A stretch of DNA of 64,000 nt from JANXYY01 sp035530875. Lineage in GTDB: Bacteria > Actinomycetota > Actinomycetes > Nanopelagicales > Nanopelagicaceae. The position numbers and the translations under genes were made by a program. Shown here piece by piece: positions 42,460 to 51,149 of the stretch (position 1 is its first letter; each line of letters starts with the position of its first letter). The stretch is from the NCBI GenBank assembly GCA_035530875.1, contig DATKUB010000061.1, positions 1 through 64,000 on the forward strand, written 5' to 3'. The notes beneath the pieces are model-generated. The model had not been told where the DNA came from, made no database searches, and worked only from the letters and a program-made list of their open reading frames with translations.

Positions 42460-45444
42460 TCAGTTGACGTTCTCTAATGCAGTTAACAATTCAGGCGAAA
42501 ACTCCCCCTGATGTGTGGATGCATAGGTGCTCAACTCAGTTCGCATCTGGGCGGTCCAAAACTTCTCAAGGTGGCCGGCGATAGCACGGCTGGCATTCCC
42601 AGCTGTCGGAATATTTTCCGCTATCTGCTTTGCCATTCTTACCAACGCCGGAGATACGTCTTCCGGCTCGATCTGGATGTTTTCGCTAGCTGGTCGTACC
42701 TCCACTGCCGTGACTTTATATTCCGGGCAATTGGTTGCCCAGTCCGAAAAGTCTGTCGTAATAACGTTAGCTCCACTTATCGGATGGTGAAATGTCGTGT
42801 AGACAACGCCGGCTGGTACTCGATCAGAAATTTTTGCGCGAAGGAGAGTCTGTCCTACCCGGCTGGCAATATTTACTTGCGAGCCATCAGATATCCCGCG
42901 GAGTGCAGCATCCGATTCATGAATTTCAAGAAGGTCCTCTGGGTGCCAAGCCGTGTTCTCGGTTCTGCGAGTCTGAGCGCCGACGTTGTACTGACTTAAG
43001 ATCCTTCCCGTGGTCAAAAGCAGGGGGAACTTTCGACTCGTGCGCTCGTCAGTAGGCACGTACGGAGTCTCCATAAACTGACCGAGGCCGCGCACAAACA
43101 TGTCGACGTGCATAGTAGGCGTACCAAGAGGCATCGTTTCGTTGCACGGCCATTGCACGCTGCCTACCCGATCGAGAAGGTCGAAGCTCACGCCACGCAT
43201 CGTAGGAGTTAGTTCGGCAATTTCATCCATGATCTGAGCAGCGTTGTCATAGTGCATCGGGTAACCAAGCGCCTCGGAAAGCTCTGACACGATTTGCCAT
43301 TCCTGCTTTCCATTCTTCGGCGCCATCACGGGTCGAACTCGATTGATTCGACGCTCAGCATTTGTAAACGTGCCGTCCTTTTCTAAAAAGGACGTGCCCG
43401 GCAAGAAGACGTGGGCGAAAGCAGCGGTCTCGTTGATAAACAAGTCCTGGACAATAACCAGTTCCATCGACGCCAAGCCATGCTTGACATGTTTCACATT
43501 TGGATCGGACTGGGCAATATCTTCACCTTGGATGAAAATCGCCTTGAACTGACCGGCAATCGCGGCATCAAGCATGTTTGGTATCCGTAGCCCTGGCTCT
43601 GCCTGGAGTTTGGTCTCCCAGACTTTCTCGAATTGTTCGCGTACGACATCGTCAGAAACGTGCCGGTAGGCAGAAAACTCGTGCGGGAAAGACCCCATGT
43701 CGCAGGCGCCCTGAACGTTGTTTTGGCCTCGCAATGGATTAACGCCTACACCCTCACGGCCAAGGTTTCCGGTGGCCATGGCCAGGTTGGCCATTCCCAT
43801 CACCATGGTTGAACCTTGACTGTGTTCGGTAACGCCAAGACCGTAATAAATGGCGCCATTTTTTGCTGAGCCATAGATCCTGGCTGCAGCTCGAATATCC
43901 ACTGCCGAAACGCCCGACAGAGTCTCTACCACCTCAGGGCTGTTCTCAGGACGAATAACGAAATCAAACCAACGCTTGAACGACTCATCTTCGCAGCGCT
44001 CTTGTACGAATGACTCGTCATAGAGACCTTCGGTCATGATTACGTTTGCAAGGGCATTAATCACCGCGACGTTTGTTCCTGGCTGAAGCTGAAGGTGGCT
44101 AGCGGCCTCGACATGAGGTGTCTTAACGAGACTGATTCGCCGAGGATCAATGACGATTAGTTTTGCTCCCTCGCGGATGCGTCGCTTCATTCGCGACGCA
44201 AAGACTGGGTGCGCATCTGTTGGGTTGGCTCCGATAAGCAAAATGACATCGGCACTGCCGATTGACTTGAAATCTTGAGTTCCAGCAGAGGTGCCAAATG
44301 TCTGGCTCAGTCCATAGCCGGTCGGCGAGTGACACACACGTGCACACGTATCGACATTGTTGTTTCCAAATGCCGCTCGGATCATTTTCTGTACTGCGAA
44401 GACTTCTTCGTTTGTACACCGAGAGGAGGTTATGCCGCCAATGCTATTTTCGCCGTACTTCGCCTGAACACTCTTGAGACGCGCTGCCGCAAAGGAAATG
44501 GCTTCTTCCCACGACACCTCACGCCAATCATCCTTAGTGGTTTCTCGGACCATTGGCTTGGTGATGCGATCTGGGTGTGATGCATAACCAAAGGCAAAAC
44601 GGCCCTTAACGCAGGAGTGTCCCTCGTTGGCTTGCCCGCTTTTAGCCGGCACCATTCTGATCAGTTGATCCCCGCGAAGTTCTGCTTTAAAGGTGCAGCC
44701 GACGCCGCAGTAAGCACAGGTCGTGAGAACGGTGCGAGTAGGAACTCCGATCTGAATTATGCTCTTTTCCTGAAGCGTTGAAGTTGGGCAAGCTTGAACA
44801 CAAGCCCCGCATGAAACACACTCGCTCTGTAAAAAATTAAGGCCCCCAGGAGAGACCTTTGAATCGAATCCCCTACCCTGAATAGTAAGAGCCATGGTGC
44901 CCTGAACCTCATCGCAGGCGCGTACACAACGATTGCAGACGATGCATTTACTCTCGTCAAAATCAAAGTATGGGTTCGAATGATCAGTTGGTGCGTCAAG
45001 ATGATTCTCGCCGGCATAGCCGTACCTGACATCGCGGAGGCCAACCACACCAGCCATTTCCTGCAATTCGCAGTCACCATTTGCTGGACAGGTCAAGCAA
45101 TCGAGCGGGTGGTCAGAGATATAGAGTTCCATCACACCTCGACGGATTTTCTCTACCTTTGGCGTCTGGGTATGAACCACCATCCCATCCTCACAGGGGG
45201 TGGTGCAGGACGCCGGAGTGCCCTTCTTGCCATCAATTTCTACGACGCAGAGCCGGCACGACCCAAACGCTTTGAGCGAATCTGTCGCGCAAAGTTTTGG
45301 TACTGCCAGACCAGCCTCGGTAGCTGCGCGCATGACTGAGGTACCTGATGGCACCTGAACCCGAACGCCATCAACCACTACCTCAACGACATCGGTTGAT
45401 TTACTCTCTGGGGTTCCAAAATCTATTTCACGAAGTAGCGTCAC
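42460..45444 (-). CDS. fdhA: NAD-linked formate dehydrogenase, catalytic alpha subunit
   Basis: A 994-residue molybdenum/tungsten enzyme (FdsA/FdhF type). An N-terminal 2Fe-2S domain has FGSCRLCVVEID; then a complex-I-like DCLTCPANGDCELQ, two 4Fe-4S sites (CIVCNRCVRAC, CVSCGACVQACP), a further CAYCGVGCTF cluster, and the molybdopterin domain. The metal ligand in ARVCHSPT, near residue 370, is Cys, not selenocysteine. The C-terminal LTTGRILSQYN begins the dinucleotide-binding domain. It starts at GTG behind AGGAGG and overlaps the beta-subunit stop. It oxidises formate to CO2 in the cytoplasm, passing electrons to NAD through the next two subunits. Confidence 0.95.
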   Translation of the reverse strand: MTLLREIDFGTPESKSTDVVEVVVDGVRVQVPSGTSVMRAATEAGLAVPKLCATDSLKAFGSCRLCVVEIDGKKGTPASCTTPCEDGMVVHTQTPKVEKIRRGVMELYISDHPLDCLTCPANGDCELQEMAGVVGLRDVRYGYAGENHLDAPTDHSNPYFDFDESKCIVCNRCVRACDEVQGTMALTIQGRGFDSKVSPGGLNFLQSECVSCGACVQACPTSTLQEKSIIQIGVPTRTVLTTCAYCGVGCTFKAELRGDQLIRMVPAKSGQANEGHSCVKGRFAFGYASHPDRITKPMVRETTKDDWREVSWEEAISFAAARLKSVQAKYGENSIGGITSSRCTNEEVFAVQKMIRAAFGNNNVDTCARVCHSPTGYGLSQTFGTSAGTQDFKSIGSADVILLIGANPTDAHPVFASRMKRRIREGAKLIVIDPRRISLVKTPHVEAASHLQLQPGTNVAVINALANVIMTEGLYDESFVQERCEDESFKRWFDFVIRPENSPEVVETLSGVSAVDIRAAARIYGSAKNGAIYYGLGVTEHSQGSTMVMGMANLAMATGNLGREGVGVNPLRGQNNVQGACDMGSFPHEFSAYRHVSDDVVREQFEKVWETKLQAEPGLRIPNMLDAAIAGQFKAIFIQGEDIAQSDPNVKHVKHGLASMELVIVQDLFINETAAFAHVFLPGTSFLEKDGTFTNAERRINRVRPVMAPKNGKQEWQIVSELSEALGYPMHYDNAAQIMDEIAELTPTMRGVSFDLLDRVGSVQWPCNETMPLGTPTMHVDMFVRGLGQFMETPYVPTDERTSRKFPLLLTTGRILSQYNVGAQTRRTENTAWHPEDLLEIHESDAALRGISDGSQVNIASRVGQTLLRAKISDRVPAGVVYTTFHHPISGANVITTDFSDWATNCPEYKVTAVEVRPASENIQIEPEDVSPALVRMAKQIAENIPTAGNASRAIAGHLEKFWTAQMRTELSTYASTHQGEFSPELLTALENVN

Positions 45445-47002
45445 GAGCGCCTCCTAAAATTGGCTCAATTCCGAAATCGGACGGGAAATGATTGATAGCG
45501 CTTCGTACTGGCAGTGGCGTTAACGAACCCATGGCACAGAGAGATCCCTCTGTCATCACTTCACACAAATCGAGGAGCAACTCAAGATTTTCGCCACGCT
45601 TCTCCCCAGATACTATTTTGTCGATCGTTTCGACCCCGCGAATAGAGCCAATGCGACATGGCGTGCACTTGCCGCAAGACTCTTCGGCACAGAAGGACAT
45701 CGCGAAGCGAGCTTGCGCTGCCATATCGACGGTATCGTCGAAGACCACGACTCCGCCGTGGCCAAGCATTCCGCCGATTTCAATCAAAGATTCGTAATCC
45801 ATCGAAACGTCAAATGAAGAAAGCGGAAGGTAAGAGCCAAGCGGACCGCCCACTTGTGCGGTCTTTACTGGCCGGCCCGTCCGGGTTCCGCCACCGAAGC
45901 CGTCGACCAATTCGCGCAAGGACACACCCAACGCCAATTCGACAATTCCACCCTGAGCCACATTGCCGGCAAGTTGAAACACCTGAGTTCCTCTGGAGCG
46001 CCCCGTGCCGAACTCCTCATACTTACTTGCTCCGTTGCTGATGATCCACGGCACTGAAGCCAAAGTCATGACGTTATTGATAATCGTCGGTTTGCCAAAT
46101 AGTCCCTCAAGGGCGGGTATCGGCGGCTTGGCCCGAACCACTCCGCGTTTTCCTTCAAGACTTTCGAGCATCGCAGTCTCTTCGCCGCAGACATAAGAAC
46201 CAGCACCGACGCGAAGTTCAAGATAGAAAGTTTTTCCACTACCAAGAACGTCGGCGCCAAGAATCTTGAACTCATTGGCCAATACGATCGCAGCCCGCAT
46301 CGTGGCTACCGCATGGGGATACTCTGAACGAACATAAATGAGACCTTTGGTAGCACCAACTGCAATACCGGCAATCGCCATTGCTTCGATCAGGGAGAAC
46401 GGATCCCCCTCCATCAGCATTCGATCAGCAAAAGTACCGCTGTCTCCCTCATCTGCATTGCAGCAAACGTACTTCTGATCACCGGCAGCCTGAAGCACCG
46501 CCCGCCATTTAATTCCGGCTGGAAATCCAGCTCCGCCTCGACCCCTCAGACCGGAAGATGTCACCTCTTCGACGATCGCTCCAGGCGACATCGTGAGAGC
46601 CTTACGCAAGGCAACTAGGCCGCCGTGAGCTTCGTAATCGCTGACCGACAGAGGGTCAACAACCCCGACTCTGGCAAAGGTGAGGCGACTCTGGGCACTA
46701 AACCAAGGATGATCATCGACGATGCCAAGCGAAAGGGCGTGAGATCCGCCAGTGAGAAATCCCGATTCGAAGAGCGCGGCAACATCGCCAACTCCGACCG
46801 GGCCATAGCCAACTCGGCCATCTGGAGTTGCCACCTCCACCAAAGGTTCCAACCAGAGTGCGCCGCGTGAACCATTTCGTACAATCTTTACTGAGAGACC
46901 ACGATTTCCGGCTTCCTCTTGAATGAGTTGGGCGACATCGTCGGCACCTACTGATAGGGAAGCAGCATCGCGCGGCACGTATACAACTGTTACGTCGCTC
47001 AT
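45428..47002 (-). CDS. fdhB: Formate dehydrogenase beta subunit (NuoF-like)
   Basis: A 524-residue flavoprotein. An N-terminal thioredoxin-like part is followed by the NuoF core: SGLRGRGGAGFPAGIKW for NADH, CNADEGDSGTFADR for FMN and ESCGKCTPCRIG for the 4Fe-4S cluster. GAGSYVCGEETAMLESLEG is also typical. It reduces NAD with electrons from the alpha subunit. The ATG at 47002 overlaps the gamma-subunit stop by ATGA. Confidence 0.95.
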   Translation of the reverse strand: MSDVTVVYVPRDAASLSVGADDVAQLIQEEAGNRGLSVKIVRNGSRGALWLEPLVEVATPDGRVGYGPVGVGDVAALFESGFLTGGSHALSLGIVDDHPWFSAQSRLTFARVGVVDPLSVSDYEAHGGLVALRKALTMSPGAIVEEVTSSGLRGRGGAGFPAGIKWRAVLQAAGDQKYVCCNADEGDSGTFADRMLMEGDPFSLIEAMAIAGIAVGATKGLIYVRSEYPHAVATMRAAIVLANEFKILGADVLGSGKTFYLELRVGAGSYVCGEETAMLESLEGKRGVVRAKPPIPALEGLFGKPTIINNVMTLASVPWIISNGASKYEEFGTGRSRGTQVFQLAGNVAQGGIVELALGVSLRELVDGFGGGTRTGRPVKTAQVGGPLGSYLPLSSFDVSMDYESLIEIGGMLGHGGVVVFDDTVDMAAQARFAMSFCAEESCGKCTPCRIGSIRGVETIDKIVSGEKRGENLELLLDLCEVMTEGSLCAMGSLTPLPVRSAINHFPSDFGIEPILGGARDATS

Positions 47003-47472
47003 TTCGTTCTGCCGATCGCGGCTCGAACTTTTGCCGTAGTGGCACGTCCGATCAGTTGACCGTTTACGAGTACCGCCGGTCCGAGCGCGCAATTGCCCAA
47101 ACAGAAAACCGATTGCACCTCAGCATCTTCGTTACGTGATTTCGCGTGCACATCCAACCCCAACTCCGCCTTAAGGTCCGAAACCAAAGCATCTGATCCG
47201 CTCGCTTGACACGCCTCAGCCAGACAAACCTTCACCAGGTAAGGAGCCGGCGGCGTGGAGCGTAAATCGCTGTAATAAGTAAAAACGCCGTAGACGTCGG
47301 CACGGGAAACATTGCAAGTTTCTGCGACAGCGTTCAACCCACTATCAGGAACATAGCCAAAGGTCTCTTGGATTGTCTGAAGAGCCAACAGAATCGAACC
47401 CTCTACCTGCGAAAAATGGGATATCGCATTCCTAATATCTTCATCTAGGGCCGCCGGCCAAGTTGTGGTCAC
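46999..47472 (-). CDS. fdhG: Formate dehydrogenase gamma subunit (NuoE-like)
   Basis: A 157-residue 2Fe-2S thioredoxin-fold protein. ILLALQTIQETFGYVPD, ADVYGVFTYYSDLR and the cluster cysteines in VCLAEACQASG and SVFCLGNCALGPAV match NuoE/FdsG. It is the first subunit gene of the formate dehydrogenase set and lies 9 bp after the RpiB-like gene. Confidence 0.94.
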   Translation of the reverse strand: MTTTWPAALDEDIRNAISHFSQVEGSILLALQTIQETFGYVPDSGLNAVAETCNVSRADVYGVFTYYSDLRSTPPAPYLVKVCLAEACQASGSDALVSDLKAELGLDVHAKSRNEDAEVQSVFCLGNCALGPAVLVNGQLIGRATTAKVRAAIGRTK

Positions 47473-47481
47473 TCGCCTACT

Positions 47482-47952
47482 TTAGACCCCTGACGTCCAG
47501 CCTTCGCGCTCAATGTCAAGAGCATTGAGTTGTTCCACGCGCGGACCATGTCGGCCGCCTTCAAAATCCGTTGCTAGAAAGGCTTCTAAGCATAAAATTG
47601 CAACATTCGGAGTGGTGTTGCGCTCCCCGAAACAGATAATTTGGGCATCATTGTGAGCTCGCATTAATCTGGCCGATTCCACATCGTGAGCCACGCCAGC
47701 ACGGATCCCTGGAATCTTATTTGCAGCAATGCAAATGCCCACGCCGCTTCCGCAAACTAAGGCCCCGAAGTCGGCTTGACCGCCAACAATCAACCGCCCA
47801 ACTGCAGCACCATATTCTGGATAATCGGTTCGTTCGGCGCTGTAGGTTCCAACGTCTGTCACGGTGTATCCCTGTTTATTCAGCTGCTTACCAATAAATT
47901 CTTTAAGTTGATATCCAGCGTGATCGCTACCAATCGCAATTCGGATCGTCAT
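47482..47952 (-). CDS. rpiB: Ribose-5-phosphate isomerase B family (RpiB/LacAB)
   Basis: A 156-residue sugar-phosphate isomerase. IAIGSDHAGYQLKEFI, VDVGTYS-like VTDVGTYSAERTDYPEY, LVCGSGVGICIAANKIPGIRAG with the catalytic Cys, and HDVESARLMRAHNDAQIICFGER are complete. It sits inside the formate dehydrogenase operon, 3 bp after fdhD and 9 bp before the gamma subunit, an odd place for a pentose enzyme. Members can act on ribose, allose or erythrose phosphates. Confidence 0.93.
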   Translation of the reverse strand: MTIRIAIGSDHAGYQLKEFIGKQLNKQGYTVTDVGTYSAERTDYPEYGAAVGRLIVGGQADFGALVCGSGVGICIAANKIPGIRAGVAHDVESARLMRAHNDAQIICFGERNTTPNVAILCLEAFLATDFEGGRHGPRVEQLNALDIEREGWTSGV

Positions 47953-47955
47953 GCC

Positions 47956-48816
47956 TTACTCGCTCTCTTGTTGGACATCGGACCCATCAGTTGCAGGAGC
48001 GTACTGATTTGCCACGCCGCCGCGAGCAAAAGCAAGAAGTGTCAGTCCAAATTCGCGAGCCAACTCGACAGCTAAAGACGTCGGAGCTGATACGCCCACC
48101 AACGCCGAGATTCCCCCCGCTACTGCCTTCTGCGCAATTTCATAGCCGATTCGTCCGGAGACAACCAAAGTCCAACCCGACAGCGGCAGCAATCCTGCCA
48201 TCAAAGCCGCGCCTACCACCTTGTCCACCGCGTTATGCCGGCCAACATCCTCACGCACAAATTGGAGATCGCCCGATGGATCAACAAGTCCTGCGGCATG
48301 GAGACCGCCGGTGCTTTCAAATATTTTCTGACGACCATCGAGCAGAGACGTCATTGCGGCCAGTTTGGACACAGAATGCGGAGTCATCGAGACTTGTGTG
48401 ACACCTCGATCGTGCAAATCAGTCAGAGAGGTGCTGCCGCAAACACCACATGCGGAAGAAATCGTGAACCGTCGTTCTAGGTGCCTTGAAATCTTGGCTG
48501 CTTCTGGCGACAGAGTGGCGATTACAACATTGGCTCGCTGCCGCGGCGTAAGGGTTCGATCCCCACAAACTTTGACTCCGATAAGTTGATCTGGGCTCCG
48601 AATTACTCCCTCCCCCCAGAGAAACCCTGCTGCCAATTCAAGATCTGAGCCCGGGGTGCGCATTGTCACGGCTAGATTTGTGTCGCTTCCATCTCCACTA
48701 ATTCGAATTTCTAGTGGTTCTTCGACTACGACACTTTCTCGACGAACTTCGAAACTATCACTACGAATTGTGCGCACTCGAGCGATGGCAGAAGGCGCCT
48801 TATCCGAATTCGACAC
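47956..48816 (-). CDS. fdhD: Formate dehydrogenase accessory sulfurtransferase FdhD
   Basis: A 286-residue cytoplasmic protein that brings sulfur to the bis-MGD cofactor of formate dehydrogenase. SSACGVCGSTSL holds the conserved CxxC, with TGGLHAAGLVD, VREDVGRHNAVDKVVGAAL and LVVSGRIGYEIAQKAVAGG as family motifs. It lies upstream in the operon of the enzyme it activates, which supports a working molybdoenzyme. Confidence 0.95.
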   Translation of the reverse strand: MSNSDKAPSAIARVRTIRSDSFEVRRESVVVEEPLEIRISGDGSDTNLAVTMRTPGSDLELAAGFLWGEGVIRSPDQLIGVKVCGDRTLTPRQRANVVIATLSPEAAKISRHLERRFTISSACGVCGSTSLTDLHDRGVTQVSMTPHSVSKLAAMTSLLDGRQKIFESTGGLHAAGLVDPSGDLQFVREDVGRHNAVDKVVGAALMAGLLPLSGWTLVVSGRIGYEIAQKAVAGGISALVGVSAPTSLAVELAREFGLTLLAFARGGVANQYAPATDGSDVQQESE

Positions 48817-48893
48817 GGGTTAACCATACTCAAGCGGCTTTGACCCTCTCAACTGGCTCCGGCATAAAGCCAGAGGCGATAAGGCCGAGTCCG

Positions 48894-49763
48894 TTAGCTG
48901 AAAACTACTGTACGTTTCCCGTATAGAAGGATGCGGTGTTGAGCATGCCATTGGACGGCTCGCGCCATCGCCATGGCCTCGAGGTCTCGGCCGATAGCGG
49001 TAAGTTCGCTGACGCTGCGGCTGTGGCTAACTTGGACGAAAGCCTGTTCAATAATCGGTCCTTCATCGAGGTCACCCGTAACGTAATGCGCCGTCGCACC
49101 GATCACTTTGACCCCTCGGGCGTGGGCCTGTGCGTATGGCCGGGCGCCCTTGAAACTTGGAAGCAAACTGTGGTGGATGTTTATCGCCCGGCCTAGAAGG
49201 TCGTGACATAAGTCCTCCGACAGGATTTGCATGTAGCGCGCAAGGGCTACGAGGTCGACCGAGTACTTCCCCATCAGTTCGCGCAACTGCATCTCTGCAG
49301 CCTCCTTCGTATCAGGAGTGACTGGCAGGTGATGGAAGGGCAGCCCATGCCAACGGACGAGGTCTTCAAAATCTCTGTGATTAGACACCACAGCCACGAC
49401 GTCGGCGTTGAGGGCCCCGTTCTTGGCTCGGAAGAGGAGATCGTTGAGGCAATGCCCTTGCTTTGAAACCATAATCAGCAAGCGGGCGGGAACAGATGAA
49501 TCATGAAGCTCCCACGACATGCCAAAATCCTGGGCAACTGGCTCGAACTCTTTTCCAAGACGCGATGCGTGAATGAACCCGACCTCGCTTCGCAGATGTA
49601 CACGCATGAAGAACTGTCCCGTGGCTTCATCGCCAAATTGCTGGCTATCGACAATCGTGCACCCGTTGCCGTCCAGAAAACTCGCAACCGCACTGACAAT
49701 GCCACGCCGGTCGGCACATGAGAGCGTAAGAATGAAGTCCGAGCCTTGATCTATCCTGTCCAA
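48894..49763 (-). CDS. purU: Formyltetrahydrofolate deformylase
   Basis: About 289 residues. An N-terminal ACT domain (FILTLSCADRRGIVSAVASF) is followed by the formyl-transferase fold: KQGHCLNDLL, VVSNHRDFEDLV, LARYMQILS, INIHHSLLPSFKGA with the catalytic His, and ATAHYVTGDLDEGPII with the Asp. It releases formate from 10-formyl-THF. A TTG at 49763 behind GGAAAGG fits the family start; an ATG at 49838 would add 25 unrelated residues. Next to formate dehydrogenase, it supplies that enzyme's substrate. Confidence 0.93.
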   Translation of the reverse strand: MDRIDQGSDFILTLSCADRRGIVSAVASFLDGNGCTIVDSQQFGDEATGQFFMRVHLRSEVGFIHASRLGKEFEPVAQDFGMSWELHDSSVPARLLIMVSKQGHCLNDLLFRAKNGALNADVVAVVSNHRDFEDLVRWHGLPFHHLPVTPDTKEAAEMQLRELMGKYSVDLVALARYMQILSEDLCHDLLGRAINIHHSLLPSFKGARPYAQAHARGVKVIGATAHYVTGDLDEGPIIEQAFVQVSHSRSVSELTAIGRDLEAMAMARAVQWHAQHRILLYGKRTVVFS

Positions 49764-49909
49764 CTTCTTGGCCTTTCCGTCAATTCCGAGTCTCCCTGCG
49801 AAACGGTATTCGCAGCGCGATACTACGGGAAACAGCATCGTGCACTGGGGCGCCAGCAATGCACGCAAAAAAGACGGCGAGGGTGCTCATCCGCGCGAAC
49901 CGAGGAGAA

Positions 49910-51136
49910 CTAATCAACAATCCCAACCCGGACACCGTTAGCCCGAAATCCAGATCGAACCGCCCAGACAACCAGCCCCACGAAGAGAGCAAGGGTGAAG
50001 GCAAGGAGAGCCAATCCAGTTGTGGCCAAGCTCCCGCCCAACGCCACAAAGAGTGCTCCCAGGTTGAGAGCAATGAGCCGGGTTTTCCAGAGAATCGAAA
50101 GTGAGGCGATGTGCTTTCTCACTGCGGCGGGTCCGCCACCGAGTATCACAGGCACCAGAAAACTTAAAGCTCCTAATAGGAGTTGAGCAACAAACCCGAT
50201 AAGGAATACCGGCACAAACCGATCTAACCATTTTACATAGTCGGATAGCGGTCCGATTACTGCCATCGCAACAATGTCTGACACGACCCCAATGACAAGC
50301 CACATGGCACAGAAAGAAATTGCGTACGTGGGCAGGTCATGTGGCGCCTTCTGCCGCCAGGTTCGGATGAATGGTAGGGATACGACTCCAATTCCGATGG
50401 CATAAAGGCACATTCCAACAATTGCAATCTGACGCGTTTTAAGTGAGAGCCCAAGTGATGCAGTACCGATGCCAATTAATAGAAAAGGAAGAGCGATACC
50501 TGCATCTCGCATGACGCCATCAACCATCTTGGTGCGCAAGATTGTGGGCCAGAGAGTGAAAAAAGTACCAAGAACCGTAATTGCTATCCAGCCGAGCAGA
50601 TTTGCGTGTAGATGAGCCACGTGCATTGAGTCGCGCAATGGCGAGCCATCCTTTTGAAAAGATGCAATGACGCCAAAGGGAATCCCGATTACCAAACAAA
50701 TAGCTCCGGCAAAGTAGAACCGGACCGTACCGGCGAAACGGTTCTGCAAAGCTTTCTTTGACAGTCGAAAGAGATTGTAAGAATGAGCGGCGATCACGAT
50801 TATCAGTGAGCTGGCTCCTACCACAACAAGTGTTCCATCACCCGCTGCAACTCCGATTAAGGAAATTATGATCGCGACGTTCAAGGCGATCAGACGCCAA
50901 GCGGAACTTTTTCTGCTCGGTTGCGGGACTCGCAGAAGGGTTACGGTGAAGTGTTCAGTCCAAGTTACGATGCAGTTAGTCACCGCTCCAAGCAGAAAAA
51001 GGTGAACGACAAGCCATCGGTGATACTCGAATCCAGCGGGAAATGCCATAGCGAAGATACCTAGTACCGCGTAGCCGAAACAAACGGCATTGGCTCTAAC
51101 GTGCCACGAACGGCGTGAATTATTGAGCAATGTCAA
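49910..51136 (-). CDS. Multi-pass membrane protein like the membrane domain of actinobacterial multicopper oxidases
   Basis: A 408-residue protein with about 11-12 hydrophobic segments. RWLVVHLFLLGAVTNCIVTW, TEHFTVTLLR and VAHLHANLLGWIAITVLGTF, then LWPTILRTKM, resemble the membrane part found before the cupredoxin domains of actinobacterial copper oxidases/nitrite reductases (from memory). Conserved histidines could bind heme or metal. No cupredoxin domain is attached or adjacent. The start is TTG behind GGGAG. It follows the NAD(P)H-oxidoreductase gene by 13 bp. Confidence 0.75.
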   Translation of the reverse strand: MTLLNNSRRSWHVRANAVCFGYAVLGIFAMAFPAGFEYHRWLVVHLFLLGAVTNCIVTWTEHFTVTLLRVPQPSRKSSAWRLIALNVAIIISLIGVAAGDGTLVVVGASSLIIVIAAHSYNLFRLSKKALQNRFAGTVRFYFAGAICLVIGIPFGVIASFQKDGSPLRDSMHVAHLHANLLGWIAITVLGTFFTLWPTILRTKMVDGVMRDAGIALPFLLIGIGTASLGLSLKTRQIAIVGMCLYAIGIGVVSLPFIRTWRQKAPHDLPTYAISFCAMWLVIGVVSDIVAMAVIGPLSDYVKWLDRFVPVFLIGFVAQLLLGALSFLVPVILGGGPAAVRKHIASLSILWKTRLIALNLGALFVALGGSLATTGLALLAFTLALFVGLVVWAVRSGFRANGVRVGIVD

Positions 51137-51149
51137 GGGTTCTCCCTAA

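Noticed and set aside
42460..45444. Selenocysteine in formate dehydrogenase
   Set aside because: The metal-ligand codon encodes Cys and no in-frame TGA is present.
46999..47472. Part of respiratory complex I
   Set aside because: NuoE/NuoF/NuoG-like genes occur here without other nuo genes and with fdhD; the large subunit has a molybdopterin domain with formate dehydrogenase motifs.
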